Assembly: GCA_027923505.1 (NCBI GenBank)
Contig: BROI01000014.1
Location: 434,001 to 498,000, forward strand
From: Mayamaea pseudoterrestris
Taxonomy: Eukaryota > Bacillariophyta > Bacillariophyceae > Sellaphorales > Sellaphoraceae
Direction of reading: 5' to 3'
Length of the DNA stretch: 64,000 nucleotides
Part shown: positions 22,957 to 33,080 of the stretch, piece by piece
Layout: each line of letters starts with the position of its first letter
Numbering within the stretch: position 1 is the first letter of the stretch
Notes under the pieces: generated by a model
What the model was told of the DNA's origin: nothing
The model's input: only the letters and a program-made list of their open reading frames with translations
The model's database searches: none
Position numbers and translations under genes: made by a program

Positions 22957-24780
22957 TCATCGCTCAAATAGCACTGGTATATCATGCAGATGCAGATAGA
23001 CCAATTCCAGGTCACTATTAATCGTCGCCAAAAACTGGCACGCTTTCTGCCGGAAACCAGGTTCGTTCGCCTGCCTTATGTAGCGACGACCAAGGCAGTT
23101 TAAAAGCACGAATGAGAATACACTGCTTGATACGCGCAAATCGTCCGCTCCCGGACAGTGCCAAAGGTATATACATTCGAGAGTCAGATTAGCTGCAAGA
23201 GCATCAGTCAGGCGCTGATATGCTTGGTTGAAGGAATCGACTGTGCATCTTGGTCCTTTTCTCAGGCAACTGTGGTCCTGGCTACTCGCATCAGTAATGC
23301 ATTCGAGATGTTTCAAAGTCTGGTTCAGGCGCAAGGCATGCAAGACTTGACTGATAGTTTCAAGCGAAAAGTCCTCACTCGTCAGAAAGAGCCTTTCAAC
23401 CGACTGGTTCATTGCGACCCCTGCAGCGATTCCAATGATGTCTGAATCGGCAGTCAAAGTAAATTGAAGTTCTTTTAGTCTGCATCTGTTTAAAGCAGAC
23501 TTCAAGCAGATCAAAGCAGTTGAGCCAACACGCTCCCAAGTTCCCTTCACTTCCAATCTGCGTAAAGGTGTGGTCGCACTTAAATAGCTTGCCAGTAACG
23601 TCACCAAAGGGTCTGTCCAGGAGAAGTTGATTAGTCGGACATCATAAAGGCTTGAGGCACGCATTGCCCCACTCAGGATTGCGAGCTGGCATTGCTCACT
23701 GCCTACTCCCCCTGCGCCATCATTCTCCTGACGATCCCAGCTACAACCAAATGCAAGGGTCAGAGATTCGAGATCCTCCATTCGAGGCAAGCTTTGTCCA
23801 ATTGCTCCGTAAAATTCATTAGATCTTGCACCAAGGAAATAGTCGCCTAGGCGAAGCTCTTTCAATCTTAAAGAAACGGCGATTGAGTCGGACATCGTTG
23901 TCGACACCTCATTATCAGACAAAATCCAAGAGCATATGGCCAACCGCTCCAGCCGGTTCCGCTGAAAGAGTCGCGACAGCTCTAGAGCAACGGCTTTTGA
24001 AACAGGTTCCCTAACTCCCACGCCCATGCCCGACCCTTCCTGCCATGTAAAATCTACCATAGTCTCGACTTCTACAAGATGTCGAATGCACCTTTGATCA
24101 AAAAGATCATTTACTCGATCAAACGTGAAACTTTCGAGACGGTTCATCGACTCAATGTGACGCAAAAACACCGACGGAACGTATTGAGCGTCGGTAGATG
24201 TAATGGACACCACCAGCTTTCTGACATGCGGTATGAAGCGAATAAGTCTTGTATACGCTTCTTCCCTATCATTTGAGTCCACATGTGTATAGATGGTAAC
24301 GTCAGACAGGTGTTCGCAAAGACCAAAGGCACGTCCTAGGTCATCGAGACAGCGCAAAATCTCCGACACGTTGTCGTCATCCAAATAATCATCAAACAGA
24401 TAAGCAATATGTAAAGTTTTTAATGAAAACTTCCCTTTTGTTTCAATCGCGGTAATAAATTCTTGCCGAGCGGCTGATCTGTAGATAAGTGGAAGGAATA
24501 TCTCACTTAATGTGATGTTTCTGACATTTCCATTTTCCTCGAAGTGCCAAAGATAAGAAGCATTGCATTCCAAATAATCGCCATTTATCTTTTGGATAAG
24601 AGGTTTCAAGTTCGTTTCGTAAAGGCGATCAATGAAATCATCCCAGCCTTCGTCATCGTCCGACATCATCATGTTCGCATCTTCATCACTACCGTCATCG
24701 CTCGTATCGTCCTCGTCCCTGTCATCAACAGGATCGAAGAAATCGCCGCGGTTGATAATATCGTCGTTATTTTCTTCCAT
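22957..24780 (-). CDS. Leucine-rich-repeat-like protein, copy 1, unknown function
   Basis: Single-exon protein of 607 residues. The first 50 residues are strongly acidic (runs of D and E, then MMMSDDDEGW). The rest carries irregular leucine-rich units resembling the ribonuclease-inhibitor type, with spaced LxxLxL patterns such as LRRLEVKG, LKELQFTL and LKHLECIT. No catalytic motif, signal peptide or membrane helix is seen. A protein-interaction scaffold is likely; partners are unknown. Divergent from the truncated RING fragment at 25183. Protein identical to copy 2. Ends with TGA. Confidence 0.75.
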   Translation of the reverse strand: MEENNDDIINRGDFFDPVDDRDEDDTSDDGSDEDANMMMSDDDEGWDDFIDRLYETNLKPLIQKINGDYLECNASYLWHFEENGNVRNITLSEIFLPLIYRSAARQEFITAIETKGKFSLKTLHIAYLFDDYLDDDNVSEILRCLDDLGRAFGLCEHLSDVTIYTHVDSNDREEAYTRLIRFIPHVRKLVVSITSTDAQYVPSVFLRHIESMNRLESFTFDRVNDLFDQRCIRHLVEVETMVDFTWQEGSGMGVGVREPVSKAVALELSRLFQRNRLERLAICSWILSDNEVSTTMSDSIAVSLRLKELRLGDYFLGARSNEFYGAIGQSLPRMEDLESLTLAFGCSWDRQENDGAGGVGSEQCQLAILSGAMRASSLYDVRLINFSWTDPLVTLLASYLSATTPLRRLEVKGTWERVGSTALICLKSALNRCRLKELQFTLTADSDIIGIAAGVAMNQSVERLFLTSEDFSLETISQVLHALRLNQTLKHLECITDASSQDHSCLRKGPRCTVDSFNQAYQRLTDALAANLTLECIYLWHCPGADDLRVSSSVFSFVLLNCLGRRYIRQANEPGFRQKACQFLATINSDLELVYLHLHDIPVLFER

Positions 24781-25182
24781 AGTTAAGTCTGATTAGTATG
24801 AATGAACGTGTCGATTGTCAGCAAGAGCGAATGACCTTTGCTTGCTTGCTTCGCATTCGCATCGATGATGCGCATCATGCAAGAATCCTACCGGTACTCA
24901 ATGAGTAACGCTCCGACGCGTGAAATGGCGCGGCAGACATGGCGAAACCGTCGCGACGAAAGCAGTTACAAAGTCGGTTACCATGGAGGCGATTGCAATG
25001 AGCGTGGCAATGCCACCAAACAAATAACTGCCATTGTGTCTACTTTATAACGAGCATGAAAAGATCGTTACAAATGTGCCGAGATGCTGCCACAAAAAGC
25101 CGAGGACAACGGCCGCAGCGTGACAACATGCGAAAGAACGAATTAGCATCACCGTCGTTCGATATTCTGTAGCAGCACCATT
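24781..25182. promoter_or_regulatory. Divergent upstream region (LRR-like / RING), copy 1
   Basis: 402 bases between divergent starts, duplicated at 29022-29423. It has no CGATCG motif and no gene. In this copy the RING side drives only a truncated fragment. Confidence 0.4.
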
Positions 25183-25464
25183 ATGTCACTCCGTGGCAGT
25201 CATAGCAGCATAAACAGCAGCTCTCTCGAAAATCTGGCCTTTCGAGCTCTCCAATCCGATCCACGTGACGACTCGACATGGTTGATTCAATCCATTGTCG
25301 CACTGATTGCCTTGTTCTTTGTATTTAGCGTCTATCAGTTTGTTCTCAGTCGGTGCTGTCAAAAGTGTCTTGCGAACATTAGCACCAATGCTGACAATGC
25401 CGACTGTCGCACCACAACTCGTCCGTTTCGTGTCACGCTCATTCCTTCGATGTTCGACTCATAA
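25183..25464 (+). pseudogene. Truncated chimeric copy of the membrane RING gene
   Basis: The first 221 bases match the start of the RING gene at 29424 except for one base (25376 A, giving Asn for Ser). At 25404 the duplication junction switches to the sequence upstream of asparaginase copy 2. The open frame then runs 61 more bases to a stop at 25464, giving a 93-residue chimera. It keeps the membrane helix (SIVALIALFFVFSVYQF) but none of the RING domain. The stop lies 28 bases before the asparaginase ATG at 25492, so any transcript from its promoter would run into that gene. It is either a dead fragment or an upstream frame on an asparaginase transcript. Confidence 0.85.
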
Positions 25465-25491
25465 CGAGTCGAAACCCTTGACATTATCACC

Positions 25492-26850
25492 ATGCTGAAG
25501 GCATTGCATCGCAGCTGCAAAAGGCCACTTTTGCAGAGACATGTCAATCGAACAGCAGGGATTCGCTGCTGGGCTTCGACGGAAAACAATACTATTCGAA
25601 AACTCATGGGCGAATCGCTCCAGCCACCAGCAGGCCAACTTTGGAAGGCAGTAGACAATCACATTGCAGCTGACAAGCAACTAGACCAATCATTTATTCC
25701 CCAAGTACCACTGCATCATCGCGACGGAAGACACCGAAAGCGAGTCCTTGTGCTTTGCACCGGCGGCACTCTTACCATGGCACCAGACCCAAAGCAAGGC
25801 GGTGCACTGGCGCCAGTGCAAGGCTCGCTGTCAAAGTATATGCGGGAAATGAAGGAGCTCCAAAACGACGACATGCCGGAAGTGACACTTCACGAGTACG
25901 CGCCGTTTGTCGACTCCTCCGACCTTGGACCGGCCGATTGGGCGAGGCTGGCCCACGACATTTACGACAACTATCTGCACTTTGACGGCTTCGTCGTTAT
26001 CACGGGGACGGATACCATGGCATACGGTGCAACCGCCCTATCATTTATGCTTGAGAATCTTGGTAAACCAGTTGTGTTTACGGGAGGTCAGATTCCGCTA
26101 TGCGAACCGTACAATGATGGACGTAACTTGATCATGGCATTGATCTTTGCGACTCGAGATTCCATCAATGAGGTGACAATTTTCTTTCACGATCGTTTAC
26201 TGAGAGCATGTCGATCCACCAAGGTCAATACGCATCAGCTATTAGCGTTTGACTCGCCGAATATTGATCCACTGGCAACGATTGGCATTACCATTGACGA
26301 GAACGAGCATCTGTTTCTGCCACCAGCCAAGGGTGCGCTGCGAGTTCATTCTCGCATGGAGACGCGCTTGCTCACGATTCGACTAGTTCCAGGCTTTGAC
26401 GACGGCATGCTGACGCAAATGATCAAACACAATGTGGACAGCGAGTCACTCAAGGCACTTGTGTTGCAGTTATATGGAACTGGAAACCTTCCATCAAACA
26501 AGCATGCATTCATTCAACTGCTTGCGGATGCGAACGAAAAGGGCATCTTAGTGGTTGCAGCTACGCAGTGCTACACTGGCAACGTTCTAATGGGCCACTA
26601 CGCTGTGGGCAAGGCGCTTGAAAGCGCTGGAGTGATTTCTGCGGGCGACATGACGGTCGAAGCCATTGCTGCCAAGGTTGGCTACTTGTATGGTCGCGGT
26701 GATTTGAGTCAGCAAGAGATTGCATCATTGTTTCCCGTGCCGCTGCGAGGAGAAGTGACTCCGAAGGAAGCCTTGTCGCCGCCGCCCCTCTCGAGTGCTT
26801 TTCAGCGAGGTATGAGCCAGCATGTCGGTGGTCGGTTCCGCTCCTACTGA
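25492..26850 (+). CDS. L-asparaginase, copy 2
   Basis: The 452-residue protein is identical to that of 21251-22609, with the same catalytic blocks (CTGGTLTM and TGTDTM) and the same basic presequence. Only the last 88 bases of the original 5' flank are kept. Upstream of that lies the truncated RING fragment instead of the sulfotransferase gap, and the GCGATCGC motif present before copy 1 is missing. Expression of this copy is therefore likely to differ, or to depend on the RING promoter at 24781-25182. Confidence 0.92.
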   Translation: MLKALHRSCKRPLLQRHVNRTAGIRCWASTENNTIRKLMGESLQPPAGQLWKAVDNHIAADKQLDQSFIPQVPLHHRDGRHRKRVLVLCTGGTLTMAPDPKQGGALAPVQGSLSKYMREMKELQNDDMPEVTLHEYAPFVDSSDLGPADWARLAHDIYDNYLHFDGFVVITGTDTMAYGATALSFMLENLGKPVVFTGGQIPLCEPYNDGRNLIMALIFATRDSINEVTIFFHDRLLRACRSTKVNTHQLLAFDSPNIDPLATIGITIDENEHLFLPPAKGALRVHSRMETRLLTIRLVPGFDDGMLTQMIKHNVDSESLKALVLQLYGTGNLPSNKHAFIQLLADANEKGILVVAATQCYTGNVLMGHYAVGKALESAGVISAGDMTVEAIAAKVGYLYGRGDLSQQEIASLFPVPLRGEVTPKEALSPPPLSSAFQRGMSQHVGGRFRSY

Positions 26851-27197
26851 TCGGCATACCGACGAGACCGCATGAATGTGACATAAATTGCTGTGGAGTT
26901 GTTACAATGCCAGTCTTCAAGCTTACATGGGTGACAAGCTGCCAATTTAAGGGAGTAGACATGGAGGGAATGTCTGCATAGTTCTGCATCTTGAACCTTG
27001 GCCACTACCTATGGACTAATTAATCATGGCACTTAAATATTGCCCAGCATGTTGAAGGGGCCGTCTCCAAGATCAAGTGGTGTGCATATTGCTGGACTGA
27101 CAAAAGCGGACGCGGCACAAAGTGCTTACAAAACAACAAAGCTAAATAAAATGGCAGTCCTAATGAATGTACTATAAACGTGACGTGTCTGACATAT
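26851..27197. other. Convergent 3' gap, copy 2, no gene seen
   Basis: Repeat of 22610-22956. Nothing further is seen. Confidence 0.6.
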
Positions 27198-29021
27198 TCA
27201 TCGCTCAAATAGCACTGGTATATCATGCAGATGCAGATAGACCAATTCCAGGTCACTATTAATCGTCGCCAAAAACTGGCACGCTTTCTGCCGGAAACCA
27301 GGTTCGTTCGCCTGCCTTATGTAGCGACGACCAAGGCAGTTTAAAAGCACGAATGAGAATACACTGCTTGATACGCGCAAATCGTCCGCTCCCGGACAGT
27401 GCCAAAGGTATATACATTCGAGAGTCAGATTAGCTGCAAGAGCATCAGTCAGGCGCTGATATGCTTGGTTGAAGGAATCGACTGTGCATCTTGGTCCTTT
27501 TCTCAGGCAACTGTGGTCCTGGCTACTCGCATCAGTAATGCATTCGAGATGTTTCAAAGTCTGGTTCAGGCGCAAGGCATGCAAGACTTGACTGATAGTT
27601 TCAAGCGAAAAGTCCTCACTCGTCAGAAAGAGCCTTTCAACCGACTGGTTCATTGCGACCCCTGCAGCGATTCCAATGATGTCTGAATCGGCAGTCAAAG
27701 TAAATTGAAGTTCTTTTAGTCTGCATCTGTTTAAAGCAGACTTCAAGCAGATCAAAGCAGTTGAGCCAACACGCTCCCAAGTTCCCTTCACTTCCAATCT
27801 GCGTAAAGGTGTGGTCGCACTTAAATAGCTTGCCAGTAACGTCACCAAAGGGTCTGTCCAGGAGAAGTTGATTAGTCGGACATCATAAAGGCTTGAGGCA
27901 CGCATTGCCCCACTCAGGATTGCGAGCTGGCATTGCTCACTGCCTACTCCCCCTGCGCCATCATTCTCCTGACGATCCCAGCTACAACCAAATGCAAGGG
28001 TCAGAGATTCGAGATCCTCCATTCGAGGCAAGCTTTGTCCAATTGCTCCGTAAAATTCATTAGATCTTGCACCAAGGAAATAGTCGCCTAGGCGAAGCTC
28101 TTTCAATCTTAAAGAAACGGCGATTGAGTCGGACATCGTTGTCGACACCTCATTATCAGACAAAATCCAAGAGCATATGGCCAACCGCTCCAGCCGGTTC
28201 CGCTGAAAGAGTCGCGACAGCTCTAGAGCAACGGCTTTTGAAACAGGTTCCCTAACTCCCACGCCCATGCCCGACCCTTCCTGCCATGTAAAATCTACCA
28301 TAGTCTCGACTTCTACAAGATGTCGAATGCACCTTTGATCAAAAAGATCATTTACTCGATCAAACGTGAAACTTTCGAGACGGTTCATCGACTCAATGTG
28401 ACGCAAAAACACCGACGGAACGTATTGAGCGTCGGTAGATGTAATGGACACCACCAGCTTTCTGACATGCGGTATGAAGCGAATAAGTCTTGTATACGCT
28501 TCTTCCCTATCATTTGAGTCCACATGTGTATAGATGGTAACGTCAGACAGGTGTTCGCAAAGACCAAAGGCACGTCCTAGGTCATCGAGACAGCGCAAAA
28601 TCTCCGACACGTTGTCGTCATCCAAATAATCATCAAACAGATAAGCAATATGTAAAGTTTTTAATGAAAACTTCCCTTTTGTTTCAATCGCGGTAATAAA
28701 TTCTTGCCGAGCGGCTGATCTGTAGATAAGTGGAAGGAATATCTCACTTAATGTGATGTTTCTGACATTTCCATTTTCCTCGAAGTGCCAAAGATAAGAA
28801 GCATTGCATTCCAAATAATCGCCATTTATCTTTTGGATAAGAGGTTTCAAGTTCGTTTCGTAAAGGCGATCAATGAAATCATCCCAGCCTTCGTCATCGT
28901 CCGACATCATCATGTTCGCATCTTCATCACTACCGTCATCGCTCGTATCGTCCTCGTCCCTGTCATCAACAGGATCGAAGAAATCGCCGCGGTTGATAAT
29001 ATCGTCGTTATTTTCTTCCAT
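27198..29021 (-). CDS. Leucine-rich-repeat-like protein, copy 2
   Basis: The 607-residue protein is identical to that of 22957-24780: an acidic N-terminus followed by ribonuclease-inhibitor-like LRR units. Its full upstream region is retained, so both copies should be expressed alike. Function unknown. Confidence 0.75.
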   Translation of the reverse strand: MEENNDDIINRGDFFDPVDDRDEDDTSDDGSDEDANMMMSDDDEGWDDFIDRLYETNLKPLIQKINGDYLECNASYLWHFEENGNVRNITLSEIFLPLIYRSAARQEFITAIETKGKFSLKTLHIAYLFDDYLDDDNVSEILRCLDDLGRAFGLCEHLSDVTIYTHVDSNDREEAYTRLIRFIPHVRKLVVSITSTDAQYVPSVFLRHIESMNRLESFTFDRVNDLFDQRCIRHLVEVETMVDFTWQEGSGMGVGVREPVSKAVALELSRLFQRNRLERLAICSWILSDNEVSTTMSDSIAVSLRLKELRLGDYFLGARSNEFYGAIGQSLPRMEDLESLTLAFGCSWDRQENDGAGGVGSEQCQLAILSGAMRASSLYDVRLINFSWTDPLVTLLASYLSATTPLRRLEVKGTWERVGSTALICLKSALNRCRLKELQFTLTADSDIIGIAAGVAMNQSVERLFLTSEDFSLETISQVLHALRLNQTLKHLECITDASSQDHSCLRKGPRCTVDSFNQAYQRLTDALAANLTLECIYLWHCPGADDLRVSSSVFSFVLLNCLGRRYIRQANEPGFRQKACQFLATINSDLELVYLHLHDIPVLFER

Positions 29022-29423
29022 AGTTAAGTCTGATTAGTATGAATGAACGTGTCGATTGTCAGCAAGAGCGAATGACCTTTGCTTGCTTGCTTCGCATTCG
29101 CATCGATGATGCGCATCATGCAAGAATCCTACCGGTACTCAATGAGTAACGCTCCGACGCGTGAAATGGCGCGGCAGACATGGCGAAACCGTCGCGACGA
29201 AAGCAGTTACAAAGTCGGTTACCATGGAGGCGATTGCAATGAGCGTGGCAATGCCACCAAACAAATAACTGCCATTGTGTCTACTTTATAACGAGCATGA
29301 AAAGATCGTTACAAATGTGCCGAGATGCTGCCACAAAAAGCCGAGGACAACGGCCGCAGCGTGACAACATGCGAAAGAACGAATTAGCATCACCGTCGTT
29401 CGATATTCTGTAGCAGCACCATT
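29022..29423. promoter_or_regulatory. Divergent upstream region (LRR-like / RING), copy 2
   Basis: Repeat of 24781-25182. This is the ancestral setting, between the LRR-like gene and the intact RING gene. No gene is seen. Confidence 0.4.
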
Positions 29424-30904
29424 ATGTCACTCCGTGGCAGTCATAGCAGCATAAACAGCAGCTCTCTCGAAAATCTGGCCTTTCGAGCTCTCCAATCCGA
29501 TCCACGTGACGACTCGACATGGTTGATTCAATCCATTGTCGCACTGATTGCCTTGTTCTTTGTATTTAGCGTCTATCAGTTTGTTCTCAGTCGGTGCTGT
29601 CAAAAGTGTCTTGCGAGCATTAGCACCAATGCTGACAATGCCGATGATGAGGAATCTGGTGCAGCTGCAAATGCCAACAAGATCTTTGCACTTTCGGATA
29701 ATCAAAGACGAGCCGTACTGGAAGCAATCTACGCGGAAAACAGCAAATTAGCCAAGGATCTTGGACTTCTTGCAAAACCTCAAGAGCAAGACAAGCATCA
29801 GCTAAAGCTACCTGATGGACAAGTTACCAAGGCCGCAATGCGCGCTGGACAGCCGGAGACTTGTCCGAGAAGCGAAGATGATCAGTCAGAATCGGACTCC
29901 ACTTGCATCGAAGTCAGATTGAGATCGAGCAACATCACTTCCGCGAAATCCCTGGAAGATCATACACATACGACTACTCAGGAGCACCTGCTGCATCCGT
30001 CAACTTCATCAGATACACCGGCTGCTATAAACGCGGATGATGGGGACCACCATGCCGTTCTTCCTGCAGTCCATGCAGACGAGAAAACTGCTGAAAACCA
30101 TGTCAACGCAGACGGGCCTTTGCATCACGATCGCAAACCTACCGATACCCATTCCGCTTCGACGCTACCGTATTTTAACTGCTGCCAGGAAGATGATTTA
30201 TCAAATCTCGCCAATGCGTCAAGCACGGACATTCAATTTCCAGTCGACATTTTTGACGCAGAAGGAGTAGTTGCTGAGCAAGTTTCACCATCGTACTCTA
30301 CTGTGACAGCATTGTCAAACACCGATGCATCATCAGTTATTGAAGAAGACGAAATTGCGACTGGAGATGATATATGGTACGTTTACCGTGCCCGCACTGG
30401 AGTACTGTACATACCATACGTTTGCCGTTTGACTCATGGCCCCTCCTTTGGTTTCGCAGTTCCATCTGTTTGAGCGGCTACGTGACACGGGATCTTTTGA
30501 CCACGTCAAAGCATTGCTCGCATGTGTTCCATAAGGTACGACCTGGTAGGGGAAGCATACGTAACAACTTGAACGGCAGCTTGACGCTAAAGTCAACTTA
30601 AATTTTATCTCCCTTGCATCTCTCATTACAGGATTGCATTATGGAGTGGCTGCAAAAGAATGACGACTGCCCCATTTGCCGAACCCGCATGGTGACCGCG
30701 TCGGAAGTCAGTCAAGCGGCTTCGACATTAGTTGGAAAAACGCGCATGGTTAGAGCGGTGGCTGCGTCTGTTGCCACTCAGCAGCAGAGAAGGCCTTCTG
30801 CTCCCTCTCGACGAATCCAAAGGGGCTCGTCGTCCAATATTCAAGCGCATGTTACCCCGCTGAGTGGAACGGTCCTAAGATCAGTGTCAATTACCTTTAC
30901 TTGA
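29424..30904 (+). CDS. Membrane-anchored RING-H2 E3 ubiquitin ligase, paralogue A
   Basis: Three exons (29424-30376, 30460-30535, 30632-30904; introns GTACGT...GCAG and GTACGA...ACAG) give 433 residues. One membrane helix lies near residues 30-50 (STWLIQSIVALIALFFVF). A conserved block LSDNQRRAVLEAIYAENSK follows at about 90-108. A long polar linker leads to the RING-H2 finger, split over the exons: CSICLSGY, then KHCSHVFHK, then DCIMEWLQKNDDCPIC. All eight zinc ligands (C3H2C3) are present after splicing. Such proteins ubiquitinate membrane or luminal-pathway targets; the substrate is unknown. Its 5' end is duplicated in the truncated fragment at 25183, and a paralogue lies 423 bases downstream. 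Confidence 0.87.
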
Positions 30905-31327
30905 TGCGTTCAAATTTTTAAGGTTCATAAAACTCTTCATTTTGTAACTCTAGCTGCTTTAGCTTTGACCCGGCGAGACTACAAGTACCGTACCGTAGCC
31001 AACATCGCACACTGGTTCACTTCTGGTAGCTAAGCAAGATCCTGACGTCAATGCTGACTTAGCGGTACTCAATTGCGCCTTCGAAAGAACACGCTGCCAT
31101 GGCCGCTCTGCGCCTCTCGCGCACCTCTGGCAGTTGTAACCGTCTCGCCGCGGAGCGCGGTCCACAGCAGTCAGTAACTTGCTCACAAGTTTTTGCGCTC
31201 GCACAAGAGACGAGCAAATTCATGGAAAGCTTGGATTCGGTTGCTTCTGAATCGATCCTCCAGTCAGCAGTCGCGACGATTTTTTCGAACCATTGCTCCA
31301 CCATACAAAGCCAAAATTTATTCCAAG
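30905..31327. other. Intergenic gap between the two RING genes
   Basis: 423 bases with the 3' end of paralogue A and the upstream region of B. The frame of B is open back to 31193, but homology with A starts at 31328. A stretch near 31027 recalls the AGCTAAGCA box of 5S rRNA, too short to call. Confidence 0.5.
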
Positions 31328-32943
31328 ATGACATCTGCATTACGAGGCGGACTCGCTTCTACATCGCGAGACCTCGAGTCGAGTCCAGACTTGTCGTCGA
31401 CTTGGTTCATTGGAGTCATTGTCGCTCTGATTGTCTTATTTTATCTCATTTGCGTATACCAATGCCTCATTAGCTACTGCCGCAAACTCTTTGGGCGCGA
31501 ACCGATTGCGCCTCAAGCAACAACCGGCACAGTCATTGTCCACGATGGAAGGGTGTTCAACTTGACGGAGGATCAGCGGCGCGCCGTTCTTGAAACAATC
31601 TACGCCGATAATAGCAAGCCAGCGACGGATCTTGATGTATCGCCAAAAGGAAGAAGGAAACGACGACAACGAGGTTTTGGAAAGGAATCTGCTTCCGATG
31701 ATGAGCATGTTGACGTAGAGAAGGAAGAAGAGGATGAGGATGATTTTCCAGTCGACGTGGAGATACCAGAGATTGCAAAGAATGAAAGCTTGATTGCACA
31801 TCCCGACGAGCTGGACGTTGAAAATATTGACTCCTACCCTGACGTCCAGTTCCGACTAAGCACCGACATGGACGATTTTGAATCCGACTATAGCGACGCT
31901 GACGATGGACACATTGATCGAGAGTTTATTCGCGCTCGAAGCTTTAATGCGGAGGGTTCGCCGTCATCAAAATCGGATCAATCCGGGAAGCACTTGTCAC
32001 AGAGTCCGATCAAATCTGCTGTGAAACACGAAACTGAAACTGACGTTACTGCTCAACTTTTGGAAAGCGCTACTGCTATTGGTGCTGGATACAAGGTCGA
32101 GTCTCCACAAGAAGCTCCCATTCCGGAGCGCTGCGAGTCGATGGATTCGTGGGATAATCCTGAACAATCTTCAGTCCTTCTAACGTTACCGGATTTAAGC
32201 AATAGACGCTCCCGTTATGCACAAGCTCCCGACGCAGCAAATGAACCTGCAGGGACTATAGACGAAGTCGTTGAAGAGAATGATGATGCAGTCATAACTG
32301 ATAGCAATTCATTGAATAATTATCAAACAGAAGCTACCGAGAGCGCTCTGTTTGCTAATGCTCCATTGCTACGACGAGAATCATTTACAACGCAAACATC
32401 CGAATACACGTACGACGATGACAGTTGCACAACGGGCGATAACATTTGGTGAGTGAACGTGCAGACTGTGGCCCGTTTGTTTCTGAGCGGCAACTAACGT
32501 GCTCTTTTTCTTCAATGTCTCAGCCCCATTTGCTTGGGCGGATACGTCATGGGTAACATTTTGATCATGTCCAAGCACTGCTCACATGTTTTTCACAAGG
32601 TGAGTGAATGAGTGTCCTTTCGTTGCTCCGCTACGTTAACGAAATATGCGTGTGTCGTTAACCAGATTTCATTGCCACTATGTAGGAGTGCATATTGGAA
32701 TGGTTACAAAAGCACGATGATTGCCCCGTCTGTCGAGTAAGCATGGTCACAGAAACGGAAATGAATCGAGCCGCCACGTCCTTGGTCGGCAAGACGCGCA
32801 TGTACCGAGCCGTGGCCTCGATGCGCACACAAAACTTGCACCTTTCTATACCGCCATCCAACCAGAGCCCCAATGCTCGCCGATCTGACACTTCACCTTT
32901 CACTGGAACAGTAAGACGATCCGCGTCCAACTATGCCAGCTGA
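31328..32943 (+). CDS. Membrane-anchored RING-H2 E3 ubiquitin ligase, paralogue B
   Basis: Three exons (31328-32448, 32524-32599, 32686-32943) give 484 residues. Both intron positions and phases equal those of paralogue A, and the middle exon is 76 bases in both. The start was set at the ATG aligning with A (MTSALRGG against MSLRGSH). Helix STWFIGVIVALIVLFYLI is followed by LTEDQRRAVLETIYADNSK, the same block as in A. The linker is longer and acidic (EKEEEDEDDFPVDVE). The RING-H2 reads CPICLGGY, KHCSHVFHK, ECILEWLQKHDDCPVC. Linkers have diverged far more than the domain and the block, so the gene pair is old, unlike the adjacent segmental duplication. Ends with TGA. Confidence 0.88.
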
Positions 32944-33080
32944 ACATTGTAGACGTAATGAACGCTACAGGAACGTTTTTCATGACAGCAGATTTCACCG
33001 CATTAAAGCGATGCACAATTAGCAAATGAGCACGATACTGCGTTAAAGAAAGTTATAATTCACATGTACTGACATTAGAA

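Larger units (their letters stand above)
21163..25403. repeat. Tandem segmental duplication, copy 1 (4,241 bases)
   Basis: The unit starts at CTGTCGCACC and is followed directly by a second copy at 25404-29644, head to tail. The offset is 4,241 throughout: both full-length proteins inside are identical between copies and all intergenic landmarks align. The one difference noticed is A at 25376 against G at 29617. Neither junction shares bases beyond the breakpoint, so no microhomology is seen. This copy carries a full asparaginase, a full LRR-like gene, the divergent upstream region and the first 221 bases of a RING gene. Confidence 0.95.
25404..29644. repeat. Tandem segmental duplication, copy 2 (4,241 bases)
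   Basis: Second head-to-tail copy of the unit at 21163-25403. Its right end continues smoothly into the intact RING gene (exon 1 runs on to 30376), so the right boundary is the ancestral arrangement and the left copy carries the broken RING end. Near-perfect identity implies a very recent event, or an assembly join of two alleles. Confidence 0.95.

Noticed and set aside
30975-31065. Possible 5S rRNA gene
   Set aside because: Only a short AGCTAAGCA-like box matches; the rest of the 5S consensus and the expected pairing are absent.
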